Assembly: GCA_023053575.1 (NCBI GenBank)
Contig: JAKZAP010000145.1
Span: 31,224 to 95,223 of the forward strand
Reading direction: 5' to 3'
DNA length: 64,000 nucleotides
DNA from: Branchinecta lynchi
Taxonomy: Eukaryota > Arthropoda > Branchiopoda > Anostraca > Branchinectidae
The notes under the pieces were generated by a model. It ran no database searches. It had not been told where the DNA came from and was given only the letters and a program-made list of their open reading frames with translations. The position numbers were made by a program, and so were the translations under genes. This document shows positions 35,340 through 47,764 of the stretch, piece after piece. Position 1 is the stretch's first letter; each line of letters begins with the position of its first letter.

Positions 35340-37770
35340 GAAAACAAACCTTGCGGGAAAACTAACCTTGTGGGAAAACAAATCCTGCGGGAAAACCAGC
35401 CTTGTGGGAAAACCAACCTTGTGGGGAAACAAACCTTTCGGGAAAACCAACCTTGTGGGAAAACAAACCTTGTGAGAAAACAAACATTGTGGGGAAACAA
35501 ACCTTGTGGGGAAACAAACCTTGTGGGAAAACTAACCTTGTGGGAAAACAAACCTTGCGGGAAAACTAACCTTGTGGGAAAACAAACCCTGCGGGAAAAC
35601 CAACCTTATGGGGAAAGCAACCCTGCGGGAAAACCAACCTTGTGGGAAAACCAACCTTGTGGGAGAACCAACCTTTTGGGAAAGCGAACCTTTTGGGAAA
35701 ACCAACACAGTGGGAAAACAAACCTTCTGGGAAAACAAACCTTGTGGGGAAACAAACCTTGCGGGAAAACTAACCTTGTGGGAAAACAAACCCTGCGAAA
35801 AAACCAACCTTGTGGGAAAACCAACCTTGTGGGGAAACAAACCTTTCGGGAAAACCAACCTTGTGGGAAAACAAACCTTGTGGGAAAACAAACCTTGTGG
35901 GGAAACAAACCTTGTGGGAAAACCAACCTTGCGGGAAAGCGAACCTTTTGGGAAAACCAACACAGTGGGAAAACAAACCTTGTGGGTAAACCAACCTTGC
36001 GGGAAAACAAACCTTGGGGGAAAACAAAGCTTGTGGGAAAACAAACCTTGTGGGAAAACCAACCTAGTGGGAAAAACAACCTAGTGGGAAAACAAACCTT
36101 GTGATAAAACAAACCTTGTGGGAAAACCAACCTTATGGGGAAAGCAACCCTGCGGGAAAACCAACCTTGTGGGAAAACCAACCTTGTGGGGAAACAAACC
36201 TAGTGGGAAAACAAACCTTGTGAGAAAACAAACCTTGTGGGAAAACCAACCTTGCGGGAAAGCGAACCTTGCGGGAAAGCGAACCTCTTGGGAAAACCAA
36301 CACAGTGGGAAAACAAACCTTGTGAGAAAACAATCCTTGTGGGAAAACAAACCTTGTGGGGAAACAAACCTTGTGGGGAAACAAACCTTGTGGGAAAACA
36401 AACCTTGTGAGAAAACAAACCTTGTGGGGAAACAAACCTAGTGGGAGAACAAACCTTGTGAGAAAACAAACCTTGTGGGAAAACCAACCTTGCGGGAAAG
36501 CGAACCTTGCGGGAAAGCGAACCTCTTGGGAAAACCAACACAGTGGGAAAACAAACCTTGTGAGAAAACAATCCTTGTGGGAAAACAAACCTTGTGGGGA
36601 AACAAACCTTGTGGGAAAACCAACCTTGCGGGAAAGCGAATCTTTTGGGAAAACCAAAACAGTGGGAAAACAAACCTTGTGGGAAAACCAACCTTGCTGG
36701 AAAACCAACCTTGGGGGAAAACAAAGCTTGTGGGAAAACAAACCTTGTGGGAAAACCAACCTTGCGGGAAAACCAACCTTGTGGGAAAACAAACCTTGTG
36801 GGAAAACAAACCTTGTGGGAAAACAAACCTTGTGGGAAAACAAACCTTGTGGGGAAACAAACCTTGTGGGAAAACCAACCTTGTGGGGAAACAAACCTTT
36901 CTGGAAAACCAACCTTGTGGGAAAACAAACCTTGTGGGAAAACAAACCTTGTGGGAAAACAAACCTTGTGAGAAAACAAACCTTGTGGGGAAACAAACCT
37001 AGTGGGAAAACAAACCTTGTGAGAAAAAAAACCTTGTTGGAAAACCAACCTTGCGGGAAAGCGAACCTCTTGGGAAAACCAACACAGTGGGAAAACAAAC
37101 CTTGTGAGAAAACAATCCTTGTGGGAAAACAAACCTTGTGGGGAAACAAACCTTGTGGGGAAACAAACCTTGTGGGAAAACAAACCTTGTGAGAAAACAA
37201 ACCTTGTGGGGAAACAAACCTAGTGGGAAAACAAACCTTGTGAGAAAACAAACCTTGTGGGAAAACCAACCTTTCGGGAAAACCAACCTTGTGGGAAAAC
37301 AAACCTTGTGGGAAAACAAACCTTATGGGAAAACAAACCTTGTGGGAAAACAAATCTTATGGGAAAACAAACCTTGTGGGGAAACAAACACAGTGGGAAA
37401 ACAAACCTTGTGGGAAAACCAAGCTTGCCGGAAAACCAACCTTGGGGGAAAACAAAGCTTGTGGGAAAACAAACCTTGTGGGAAAACCAACCTAGTGGGA
37501 AAAACAACCCTAGTTGGAAAACAAACCTTTTGAGAAAACAAACCTTGTGGGAAAACCAACCTTATGGGGAAAGCAACCCTGCGGGAAAACCAACCTTGTG
37601 GGAAAACCAACCTTGTGGGAAAGCGAAACTTTTGGGAAAACCAACACAGTGGAAAAAAAAAACCTTGTGGGAAAACCAACCTTGCGGGAAAACCAACCTT
37701 GGGGGAAAACAAACCTTGTGGGAAAACAAACCTTGTGGGGAAACAAACCTAGTGGGAAAACAAACCTTGT
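35340..37770 (-). repeat. 2.4-kb duplication, copy A
   Basis: Matches 38620-41030 at offsets of 3281 and then 3264 bases (193 and 192 monomers). Shared rare strings are CAAACATTGTGGGG (35481 and 38762), GGGAGAACCAACC (35661 and 38942) and the GCCGGAAAA variant (37437 and 40691). Confidence 0.85.
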
Positions 37771-38619
37771 GAGAAAAAAATCCTTCAGGGAAAACAAACC
37801 TTGGGGGAAACAAACCTTGCGGGGAAACTAACCTTGTTGGAAAACAAACCCTGCGAGAAAACCATCCTTGTGGGAAAACCAACCTTGTGGGGAAACAAAC
37901 CTTTCGGGAAAACAAACCTTGTGGGAAAACAAACCTTGTGGAAAACAAACCTTGTGGGAAAACAAACCTTATGGGGAAAGCAACCCTGCGGGAAAACCAA
38001 CCTTGTGGGAAAACCAACCTTGTGGGAAAGCGAACCTTTTGGGAAAACCAACACAGTGGGAACACAAACCTTGTGGGAAAACCAACCTTGCGAGAAAACC
38101 AACCTTGTGGGAAAATAAACCTTGTGGGAAAACAAACCTTGTGGGAAAACAAACCTTGTGGGAAAACAAACCTCATGGGAAAACAAACCTTGTGGGGAAA
38201 CAAACCTTGTGGGAAAACTAACCTTGTGGGAAAACAAACCCTGCGGGAAAACAAACCTTGTGGGAAAACCAACCTTGTGGGGAAACAAACCTTTCTGGAA
38301 AACCAACCTTGTGGCAAAACAAACCTTGTGGGAAAACAAACCTTGTGGGAAAACAAACCTTGTGGGAAAACAAACCTTGTGAGAAAACAAACCTTGTGGG
38401 GAAACCAACCTAGTGGGAAAACAAACCTTGTGAGAAAACAAACCTTGTGGAAAAACCATCCTTGCGGGAAAGCGAACCTTGCGGGAAAGCGAACCTCTTG
38501 GGAAAACCTACACAGTGGGAAAACAAACCTTGTGAGAAAACAATCCTTGTGGGAAAACAAACCTCGTGGGGAAACAAACCTTGTGGGGAAACAAACCTTG
38601 TGGGAAAACTAACCTTGTG

Positions 38620-41030
38620 GGAAAACAAACCTTGCGGGAAAACTAACCTTGTGGGAAAACAAACCCTGCGGGAAAACCAGCCTTGTGGGAAAACCAACCT
38701 TGTGGGGAAACAAACCTTTCGGGAAAACCAACCTTGTGGGAAAACAAACCTTGTGAGAAAACAAACATTGTGGGGAAACAAACCTTGTGGGGAAACAAAC
38801 CTTGTGGGAAAACTAACCTTGTGGGAAAACAAACCTTGCGGGAAAACTACCCTTGTGGGAAAACAAACACTGCGGGAAAACCAACCTTATGGGGAAAGCA
38901 ACGCTGCGGGAAAACCAACCTTGTGGGAAAACCAACCTTGTGGGAGAACCAACCTTTTGGGAAAGCGAACCTTTTGGGAAAACCAACACAGTGGGAAAAC
39001 AAACCTTCTGGGAAAACAAACCTTGTGGGGAAACAAACCTTGCGGGAAAACTAACCTTGTGGGAAAACAAACCCTGCGGGAAAACCAACCTTGTGGGAAA
39101 ACCAACCTTGTGGGGAAACAAACCTTTCGGGAAAACCAACCTTGTGGGAAAACAAACCTTGTGGGAAAACAAACCTTGTGGGGAAACAAACCTTGTGGGA
39201 AAACCAACCTTACGGGAAAGCGAACCTTTTGGGAAAACCAACACAGTGGGAAAACAAACCTTGTGGGTAAACCAACCTTGCGGGAAAACAAACCTTGGGG
39301 GAAAACAAAGCTTGTGGGAAAACAAACCTTGTGAGAAAACCAACCTAGTGGGAAAAACAACCTAGTGGGAAAACAAACCTTGTGAGAAAACGAACCTTGT
39401 GGGAAAACCAACCTTATGGGGAAAGCAACCCTGCGGGAAAACCAACCTTGTGGGAAAACCAACCTTGTGGGGAAACAAACCTAGTGGGAAAACAAACCTT
39501 GTGAGAAAACAAACCTTGTGGGAAAACCAACCTTGCGGGAAAGCGAACCTTGCGGGAAAGCGAACCTCTTGGGAAAACCAACACAGTGGGAAAACAAACC
39601 TTGTGAGAAAACAATCCTTGTGGGAAAACAAACCTTGTGGGGAAACAAACCTTGTGGGGAAACAAACCTTGTGGGAAAACAAACCTTGTGAGAAAACAAA
39701 CCTTGTGGGGAAACAAACCGAGTGGGAAAACAAACCTTGTGAGAAAACAAACCTTGTGGGAAAACCAACCTTGCGGGAAAGCGAACCTTGCGGGAAAGCG
39801 AACCTCTTGGGAAAACCAACACAGTGGGAAAACAAACCTTGTGAGAAAACAATCCTTGTGGGAAAACAAACCTTTTGGGGAAACAAACCTTGTGGGAAAA
39901 CCAACCTTGCGGGAAAGCGAACATTTTGGGAAAACCAACACAGTGGGAAAACCAACCTTGTGGGAAAACCAACCTTTCTGGAAAACCAACCTTGTGGGAA
40001 AACAAAGCTTGTGGGAAAACAAACCTTGTGGGAAAACCAACCTTGCGGGAAAACCAACCTTGTGGGAAAACAAACCTTGTGGGAAAACAAACCTTGTGGG
40101 AAAACAAACCTTGTGGGAAAACAAACCCTGTGGGGAAACAAACCTTGTGGGAAAACCAACCTTGTGGGGAAACAAACCTTTTGGGAAAACAAACCTTGTG
40201 GGAAAACAAACCTTGTGGGAAAACAAACCTTGTGAGAAAACAAACCTTGTGGGGAAACAAACCTAGTGGGAAAACAAACCTTGTGAGAAAACAAACCTTG
40301 TGGGAAAACCAACCTTGCGGGAAAGCGAACCTCTTGGGAAAACCAACACAGTGGGAAAACACACCTTGTGAGAAAACAATCCTTGTGGGAAAACAAACTT
40401 TGTGGGGAAACAAACCTTGTGGGGAAACAAACCTTGTGGGAAAACAAACCTTGTGAGAAAACAAACCTTGTGGGGAAACAAACCTAGTGGGAAAACAAAC
40501 CTTGTGAGAAAACAAACCTTGTGGGAAAACCAACCTTTCGGGAAAACCAACCTTGTGGGAAAACAAACCTTGTGGGAAAACAAACCTTATGGGAAAACAA
40601 ACCTTGTGGGAAAACAAATCTTATGGGAAAACAAACCTTGTGGGGAAACAAACACAGTGGGAAAACAAACCTTGTGGGAAAACCAACCTTGCCGGAAAAC
40701 CAACCTTGGGGGAAAACAAAGCTTGTGGGAAAACAAACCTTGTGGGAAAACCAACCTAGTGGGAAAAACAACCTAGTTGGAAAACAAACCTTTTGAGAAA
40801 ACAAACCTTGTGGGAAAACCAACCTTATGGGGAAAGCAACCCTGCGGGAAAACCAACCTTGTGGGAAAACCAACCTTGTGGGAAAGCGAACCTTTTGGGA
40901 AAACCAACACAGTGGAAAAAAAAACCTTGTGGGAAAACCAACCTTGCGGGAAAACCAACCTTGGGGGAAAACAAACCTTGTTGGAAAACAAACCTTGTGG
41001 GGAAACAAACCTAGTGGGAAAACAAACCTT
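38620..41030 (-). repeat. 2.4-kb duplication, copy B
   Basis: Second copy of 35340-37770. The 850 bases between the copies (37771-38619) hold other units, including an out-of-register CTTGTGGAAAACAAACC near 37940. Confidence 0.85.
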
Positions 41031-43176
41031 GTGAGAAAAAAATCCTTGAGGGAAAACAAACCTTGGGGGGAAACAAACCTTGCGGGGAAACTAACCTTGT
41101 GGGAAAACAAACCCTGCGAGAAAACCATCCTTGTGGGAAAACCAACCTTGTGGGGAAACAAACCTTTCGGGAAAACAAACCTTGTGGGAAAACAAACCTT
41201 GTGGGAAAACAAACCTTGTGGGAAAACAAACCTTATGGGGAAAGCAACCCTGCGGGAAAACCAACCTTGTGGGAAAACCAACCTTGTGGGAAAGCGAACC
41301 TTTTGGGAAAACCAACACAGTGGGAAAATAAACCTTGTGGGAAAACAAACCTTGTGGGAAAACAAACCTTGTGGGAAAACAAACCTCATGGGAAAACAAA
41401 CCTTGTGGGGAAACAAACCTTGTGGGAAAACCAACCTTGCGGGAAAGCGAACCTTTTGGGAAAACCAACACAGTGGGAAAACAAACCTTGTGGGAAAACC
41501 AACCTTGCGGGAAAACCAACCTTGGGGGAAAACAAAGCTTGTGAGAAAACAAACCTTGTGGGAAAACCAACCTTGTGGGAAAAAACAACCTAGTGGGAAA
41601 ACAAACCTTGTGGGAAAACAAACCTTGTGGGAAAACCAACCTTATGGGGAAAGCAACCCTGCGGGAAAACCAACCTTGTGGGAAAACCAACCTTGTGGGA
41701 AAGCGAACCTTTTGGGAAAACCAACACAGTGGGAAACAAACCTTGTGGGAAAACCAACCTTGCGGGAAAACCAACCTTGGTGGAAAAAAAACCTTGTGGG
41801 AAAACAAACCTTGTGAGGAAACAAACCTAGTGGGAAAACAAACCTTGTGAGAAAACAAACCTTGTGGGAAAACCAACCTTATGGGGAAAGAAACCCTGCG
41901 GGAAAACCAACCTTGTGGGAAAACCAACCTTGTGGGAAAGCGAACCTTTTGGGAAAACAAACCTTGTGGGAAAACAAACCTTGTGGGAAAAAAAACTTTG
42001 TGAGAAAACAAACCTTGTGGGAAAACCAACCTTATGGGGAAAGAAACCTTGTGGGGAAACAAACCTTTCGGGAAAACCAACCTTGTTGGAAAACAAACCT
42101 TGTGGGAAAACAAACCTTGTGGGAAAACAAACCTTGTGGGAAAACAAACCTTATGGGAAAACAAACCTTGCGGGGAAACAAACCTTGTGGGAAAACCAAC
42201 CTTGCGGGAAAGCGAACCTTTTGGGAAAACCAACACAGTGGGAAAATAAACCGTGTGGGAAAACCAACCTTGCGGGAAAACCAACCTTGGGGGAAAACAA
42301 AGCTTGTGGGAAAACAAACCTTGTGGGAAAACCAACCTAGTGGGAAAAACAACCTAGTGGGAAAACAAACCTTGTGAGAAAACAAACCTTGTGGGAAAAC
42401 CAACCTTATGGTGAAAGCAACCCTGCGGGAAAACCAACCTTGTGGGAAAACCAACCTTGTGGGAAAGCGAACCTTTTGGGAAAACCAACACAGTGGGAAA
42501 ACAAACCTTGTGGGAAAACCAACCATGCAGGAAAACCAACCTTTGGGGAAAACAAACCTTGTGGGAAAACAAACCTTGTGGGGAAACAAACCTAGTGGGA
42601 AAACAAACCTTGTGAGAAAACAACCCTTGTGGGAAAACAAACCTTGTGGGGAAACAAACCTTGCGGGAAAACTAACCTTGGGGGAAAACGAACCCTGCGG
42701 GAAAACCAACCTTGTGGGAAAACCAACCTTGTGGGGAAACAAACATTTCGGGGAAACTAACCTTTTGGGAAAACAAACCCTGCGGGAAAACGAACCTTGT
42801 GGGAAAACCAACCTTATGGGGAAACAAACCCTGCGGGAAAACCAACCTTGTGGGAAAACCAACCTTGCGGGAAAGCGAACCTTTTGGGAAAACCAACACA
42901 GTGGGAAAACAAACCTTGTGAGAAAACAATCCTTGTGGGAAAACAAACCTTGTGGGGAAACAAACCTTGTGGGGAAACAAACCTTGTGGGAAAACTAACC
43001 TTGTGGGAAAACAAACCTTGCGGTAAAACTAACCTTGTGGGAAAACAAACCCAGCGGGAAAACCAACCTTGTGGGAAAACCAACCTTGTGGGGAAACAAA
43101 CCTTGTGGGAAAACAAACCTTATGGGGAAAGCAACCCTGCGGGAAAACCAACCTTGTGGGAAAACCAACCTTGTGG
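41031..43176 (-). repeat. Block 5 domain matching 6.3-8.4 kb in reverse
   Basis: Contains the only reverse copy found of the CCCACACGG variant (CCGTGTGGG at 42251-42259) and the TATGGTGAAAGC string near 42407, both seen in forward orientation in the 2.9-7.2 kb region. No long near-identical duplicate was found inside it. Confidence 0.75.
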
Positions 43177-46100
43177 GAAAGCGAACCTTTTGGGAAAACC
43201 AACACAGTGGGAACACAAACCTTGTGGGAAAACCAACCTTGTGGGAAAGCGAACCTTTTGGGAAAACCAACACAGTGGGAACACAAACCTTGTGGGAAAA
43301 CCAACCTTGCGGGAAAGCGAACCTTTTGGGAAAACCAACACAGTGGGAAAACAAACCTTGTGGGAAAACCAACCTTGCGGGAAAACCAACCTTGGGGGAA
43401 AACAAAGCTTGTGGGAAAACAAACCCTGCGGGAAAACCAACCTTGTGGGAAAACCAACCTTGTGGGGAAACAAACCTTTCGGGAAAACTAACCTTGTGGG
43501 AAAACAAACCCTGCGGGAAAACGAACCTTGTGGGAAAACAAACCTTGTGGGAAAACAAACCTTGTGAGAAAACAAACCTTGTGGGAAAACCAACCTTATG
43601 GGGAAACAAACCCTGCGGGAAAACCAACCTTGTGGGAAAACCAACCTTGCGGGAAAGCGAACCTCTTGGGAAAACCAACACAGTGGGAAAAAAACCTTGT
43701 GGGAAAACCAACCTTGCGGGAAAACCAACCTTGGGGGAAAAGAAACCTTGTGGGAAAACAAACCTTGTGGGGAAACAAACCTAGTGGGAAAACAAACCTT
43801 GTGAGAAAACAATCCTTGTGGGAAAACAAACCTTGTGAGAAAACAAACCTTGTGGGAAAACAAACCCTGCGGGAAAACCAACCTTGTGGGGAAACAAACC
43901 TTTCGGGAAAACTAACCTCGTGGGAAAACAAACCCTGCGGGAAAACGAACCTTGTGGGAAAACAAACCTTGTGGGAAAACAAACCTTGTGGGAAAACAAA
44001 CCTTGTGAGAAAACAAACCTTGTGGGAAAACCAACCTTATGGGGAAACAAACCCTGCGGGAAAACCAACCTTGTGGGAAAACCAACCTTGCGGGAAAGCG
44101 AACCTTTTGGGAAAACCAACACAGTGGGAAAACAAACCTTGTGAGAAAACAATCCTTGTGGGGAAACAAACCTTGTGGGGAAACAAACCTTGTGGGGAAA
44201 CAAACCTTGTGGGAAAACTAACCTTGTGGGAAAACAAACCTTACGGGAAAGCGAACCTTTTGGGAAAACCAACACATTGGGAAAACAAACCTTGTGAGAA
44301 AACAATCCTTGTGGGGAAACAAACCTTGTGGGGAAACAAACCTTGTGGGAAAACTAACCTTGTGGGAAAACAAACCTTATGGGGAAACAAACCCTGCGGG
44401 AAAACCAACCTTGTGGGAAAACCAACCTTGCGGGAAAGCGAACCTTTTGGGAAAACCAACACAGTGGGAAAACAAACCTTGTGAGAAAACAATCCTTGTT
44501 TGGAAACAAACCTTGTGGGGAAACAAACCTTGTGGGGAAACAAACCTTGTGGGAAAACTAACCTTGTGGGAAAACAAACCTTGCGGGAAAGCGAACCTTT
44601 TGGGAAAACCAACACAGTGGGAAAACAAACCTTGTGAGAAAACAATCCTTGTGGGGAAACAAACCTTGTGGGGAAACAAACCTTGTGGGAAAACTAACCT
44701 TGTGGGAAAACAAACCTTGTGGGAAAACCAACCTTATGCGGAAAGCAACCCTGCGGGAAAACCAACCTTATGGGAAAACCAACCTTGTGGGAAAGCGAAC
44801 CTTTTGGGAAAACCAACACAGTGGGAAAAAAACCTTGTGGGAAAACCAACCTTGCGGGAAAACCAACCTTGGGGGAAAACAAACCTTGTGGGGAAACAAA
44901 CCTAGTGGGAAAACAAACCTTGTGAGAAAACAATCCTTGTGGGAAAACAAACCTTGGGGGAAAACAAACCTTGCGGGGAAACTAACCTTGTGGGAAAACA
45001 AACCTTGCGGTAAAACCAACCTTGTGGGAAAACAAACCTTGTGGGGAAACAAACCTTTCGGGAAAACTAACCTTGTGGGAAAACAAACCCTGCGGGAAAA
45101 CGAACCTTGTGGGAAAACAAACCTTGTGGGAAAACAAACCTTGTGGGAAAACCAACCTTGTGAGAAAACAGACCTTGTGGGAAAACCAACCTTGTGGGAA
45201 AACCAACCTTGCGGGAAAGCGAACCTTTTGGAAAAACCAACACAGTGGGAAAACAAACCTTGTGAGAAAACAATCCTTGTGGGAAAACAAACCTTGTGGA
45301 GAAACAAACCTTGTGGGGAAACAAACCTTGTGAGAAAACTAACCTTGTGGGAAAACAAACCTTGCGGGAAAACTAACCTTGTGGGAAAACAAACCCTGCG
45401 GGAAAACCAACCTTGTGGGAAAACCAACCTTGTGGGGAAACAAACCTTTCGGGAAAACAAACCTTGTGGGAAAACAAACCTTGTGGGAAAACAAACCTTG
45501 TGGGAAAACAAACCTTATGGGGAAAGCAACCCTGCGGGAAAACCAACCTTGTGGGAAAACCAACCTTGTGGGAAAGCGAACCTTTTGGGAAAACCAACAC
45601 AGTGGGAACACAAACCTTGTGGGAAAACCAACCTTGCGGGAAAACCAACCTTGTGGGAAAACAAACCTTGTGGGAAAACAAACCTTGTGGGAAAACAAAC
45701 CTTGTGGGAAAACAAAACTTATGGGAAAACAAACCTTGTGGGGAAACAAACCTTGTGGGAAAACCAACCTTGCGGGAAAGCGAACCTTTTGGGAAAACCA
45801 ACACAGTGGGAAAACAAACCTTGTGGGAAAACCAAACTTGCGGGAAAACCAACCTTGGGGGAAAACAAAGCTTGTGGGAAAACAAACCTTGTGGGAAAAC
45901 CAACCTAGTGGGAAAAAACAACCTAGTGGGAAAACAAACCTTGTGGGAAAACAAACCTTGTGGGAAAACAAACCTTGTGGGAAAACAAACCTTATGGGAA
46001 AACAAACCTTGTGGGGAAACAAACCTTGTGGGAAAACCAACCTTGCGGGAAAGCGAACCTTTTGGGAAAACCAACACAGTGGGAAAACAAACCTTGTGGG

Positions 46101-46660
46101 AAAACCAACCTTGCGGGAAAACCAACCTTGGGGGAAAACAAAGCTTGTGGGAAAACAAACCTTGTGGGAAAACCAACCTAGTGGGAAAAAACAACCTAGT
46201 GGGAAAACAAACCTTGTGAGAAAACAAACCTTGTGGGAAAACCAACCTTATGGGGCAAGCAACCCTGCGGGAAAACCAACCTTGTGGGAAAACCAACCTT
46301 GTGGGAAAGCGAACCTTTTGGGAAAACCAACACAGTGGGAAAACAAACCTTGTGGGAAAACCAACCTTGCGGGAAAACCAACCTTGGGGGAAAATAAACC
46401 TTGTGGGAAAACAAACCTTGTGGGGAAACACACCTAGTGGGAAAACAATCCTTGTGGGAAAACAAACCTTGTGGGGAAACAAACCTTGCGGGAAAACTAA
46501 ACTTGTGGGAAAACAAACCCTGCGGGAATACCAACCTTGTGGAAAACCAACCTTGTGGGGAAACAAACCTTTCGGGAAAACAAACCTTGTGGGAAAACAA
46601 AACTTGTGGGAAAACAAACCTTGTGGGAAAACAAACCTTGTGGGAAAACAAACCTTGTGA
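43177..46660 (-). repeat. 3.5-kb duplication, copy A
   Basis: Matches 47765-51265 at an offset of 4588 over most of its length, with local offsets of 4537-4605 where whole monomers were lost or gained. A three-monomer (51-base) piece near 44660 is missing from copy B. Confidence 0.88.
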
Positions 46661-46876
46661 GAAAACAAACCTTGTGGGGAAACAAACCTAGTGGGAAAAC
46701 AAACCTTGTGAGAAAACAAACCTTGTGGGAAAACCAACCTTATGGGAAAACAAACCTAGTGGGAAAACAAACCTTGTGGGGAAACAAACCTTATGGGAAA
46801 ACAAACCTTGTGGGGAAACAAACCTTGTGGGAAAACCAACCTTGCGGGAAAGCGAACCTTTTGGGAAAACCAACAC
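46192..46876 (-). repeat. 0.69-kb tandem unit, copy A
   Basis: Matches 46939-47623 at an offset of 747 bases. Both hold AACACACCTAGTGGG (46429 and 47176), AACTAAACTTG and a 16-base monomer CTTGTGGAAAACC, so the one-base loss is older than the copying. The ACACAGGGGG join follows copy A. Confidence 0.88.
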
Positions 46877-46938
46877 AGGGGGAAAACAAAGCTTGTGGGA
46901 AAACAAACCTTGTGGGAAAACAAACCTAGTGGGAAAAA

Positions 46939-47623
46939 CAACCTAGTGGGAAAACAAACCTTGTGAGAAAACAAACCTTGTGGGAAAACAAACCTTATGG
47001 GAAAGCAACCCTGCGGGAAAACCAACCTTGTGGGAAAACCAACCTTGTGGGAAAGCGAACCTTTTGGGAAAACCAACACAGAGGGGAAAACAAACCTTGT
47101 GGGAAAACCAACCTTGCGGGAAAACCAACCTTGGGGGAAAATAAACCTTGTGGGAAAACAAACCTTGTGGGGAAACACACCTAGTGGGAAAACAATCCTT
47201 GTGGGAAAACAAACCTTGTGGGGAAACAAACCTTGCGGGAAAACTAAACTTGTGGGAAAACAAACCCTTCGGGAATACCAACCTTGTGGAAAACCAACCT
47301 TGTGGGGAAACAAACCTTTCGGGAAAACAAACCTTGTGGGAAAACAAAACTTGTGGGAAAACAAACCTTGTGGGAAAACAAACCTTGTGGGAAAACAAAC
47401 CTTGTGAGAAAACAAACCTTGTGGGGAAACAAACCTAGTGGGAAAACAAACCTTGTGAGAAAACAAACCTTGTGGGAAAACCAACCTTATGGGAAAACAA
47501 ACCTAGTGGGAAAACAAACCTTGTGGGGAAACAAACCTTATGGGAAAACAAACCTTGTGGGGAAACAAACCTTGTGGGAAAACCAACCTTGCGGGAAAGC
47601 GAACCTTTTGGGAAAACCAACAC
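46939..47623 (-). repeat. 0.69-kb tandem unit, copy B
   Basis: Second copy of 46192-46876. A private change is CAAACCCTTCGGG near 47266, where the other copy has CCCTGCGGG. The range 46.7-47.64 kb is also related to 53.83-54.73 kb at an offset of about 7103. Confidence 0.88.
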
Positions 47624-47764
47624 AGTGGGAAAACAAACCTTGTGTTAAAACCAACCTTGCGGGAAAACCAACCTTGGGGGAAAACAAAGCTTGTGGGAAA
47701 ACAAACCTTGTGGGAAAACAAACCTAGTGGGAAAAACAACCTAGTGGGAAAACAAACCTTGTGA

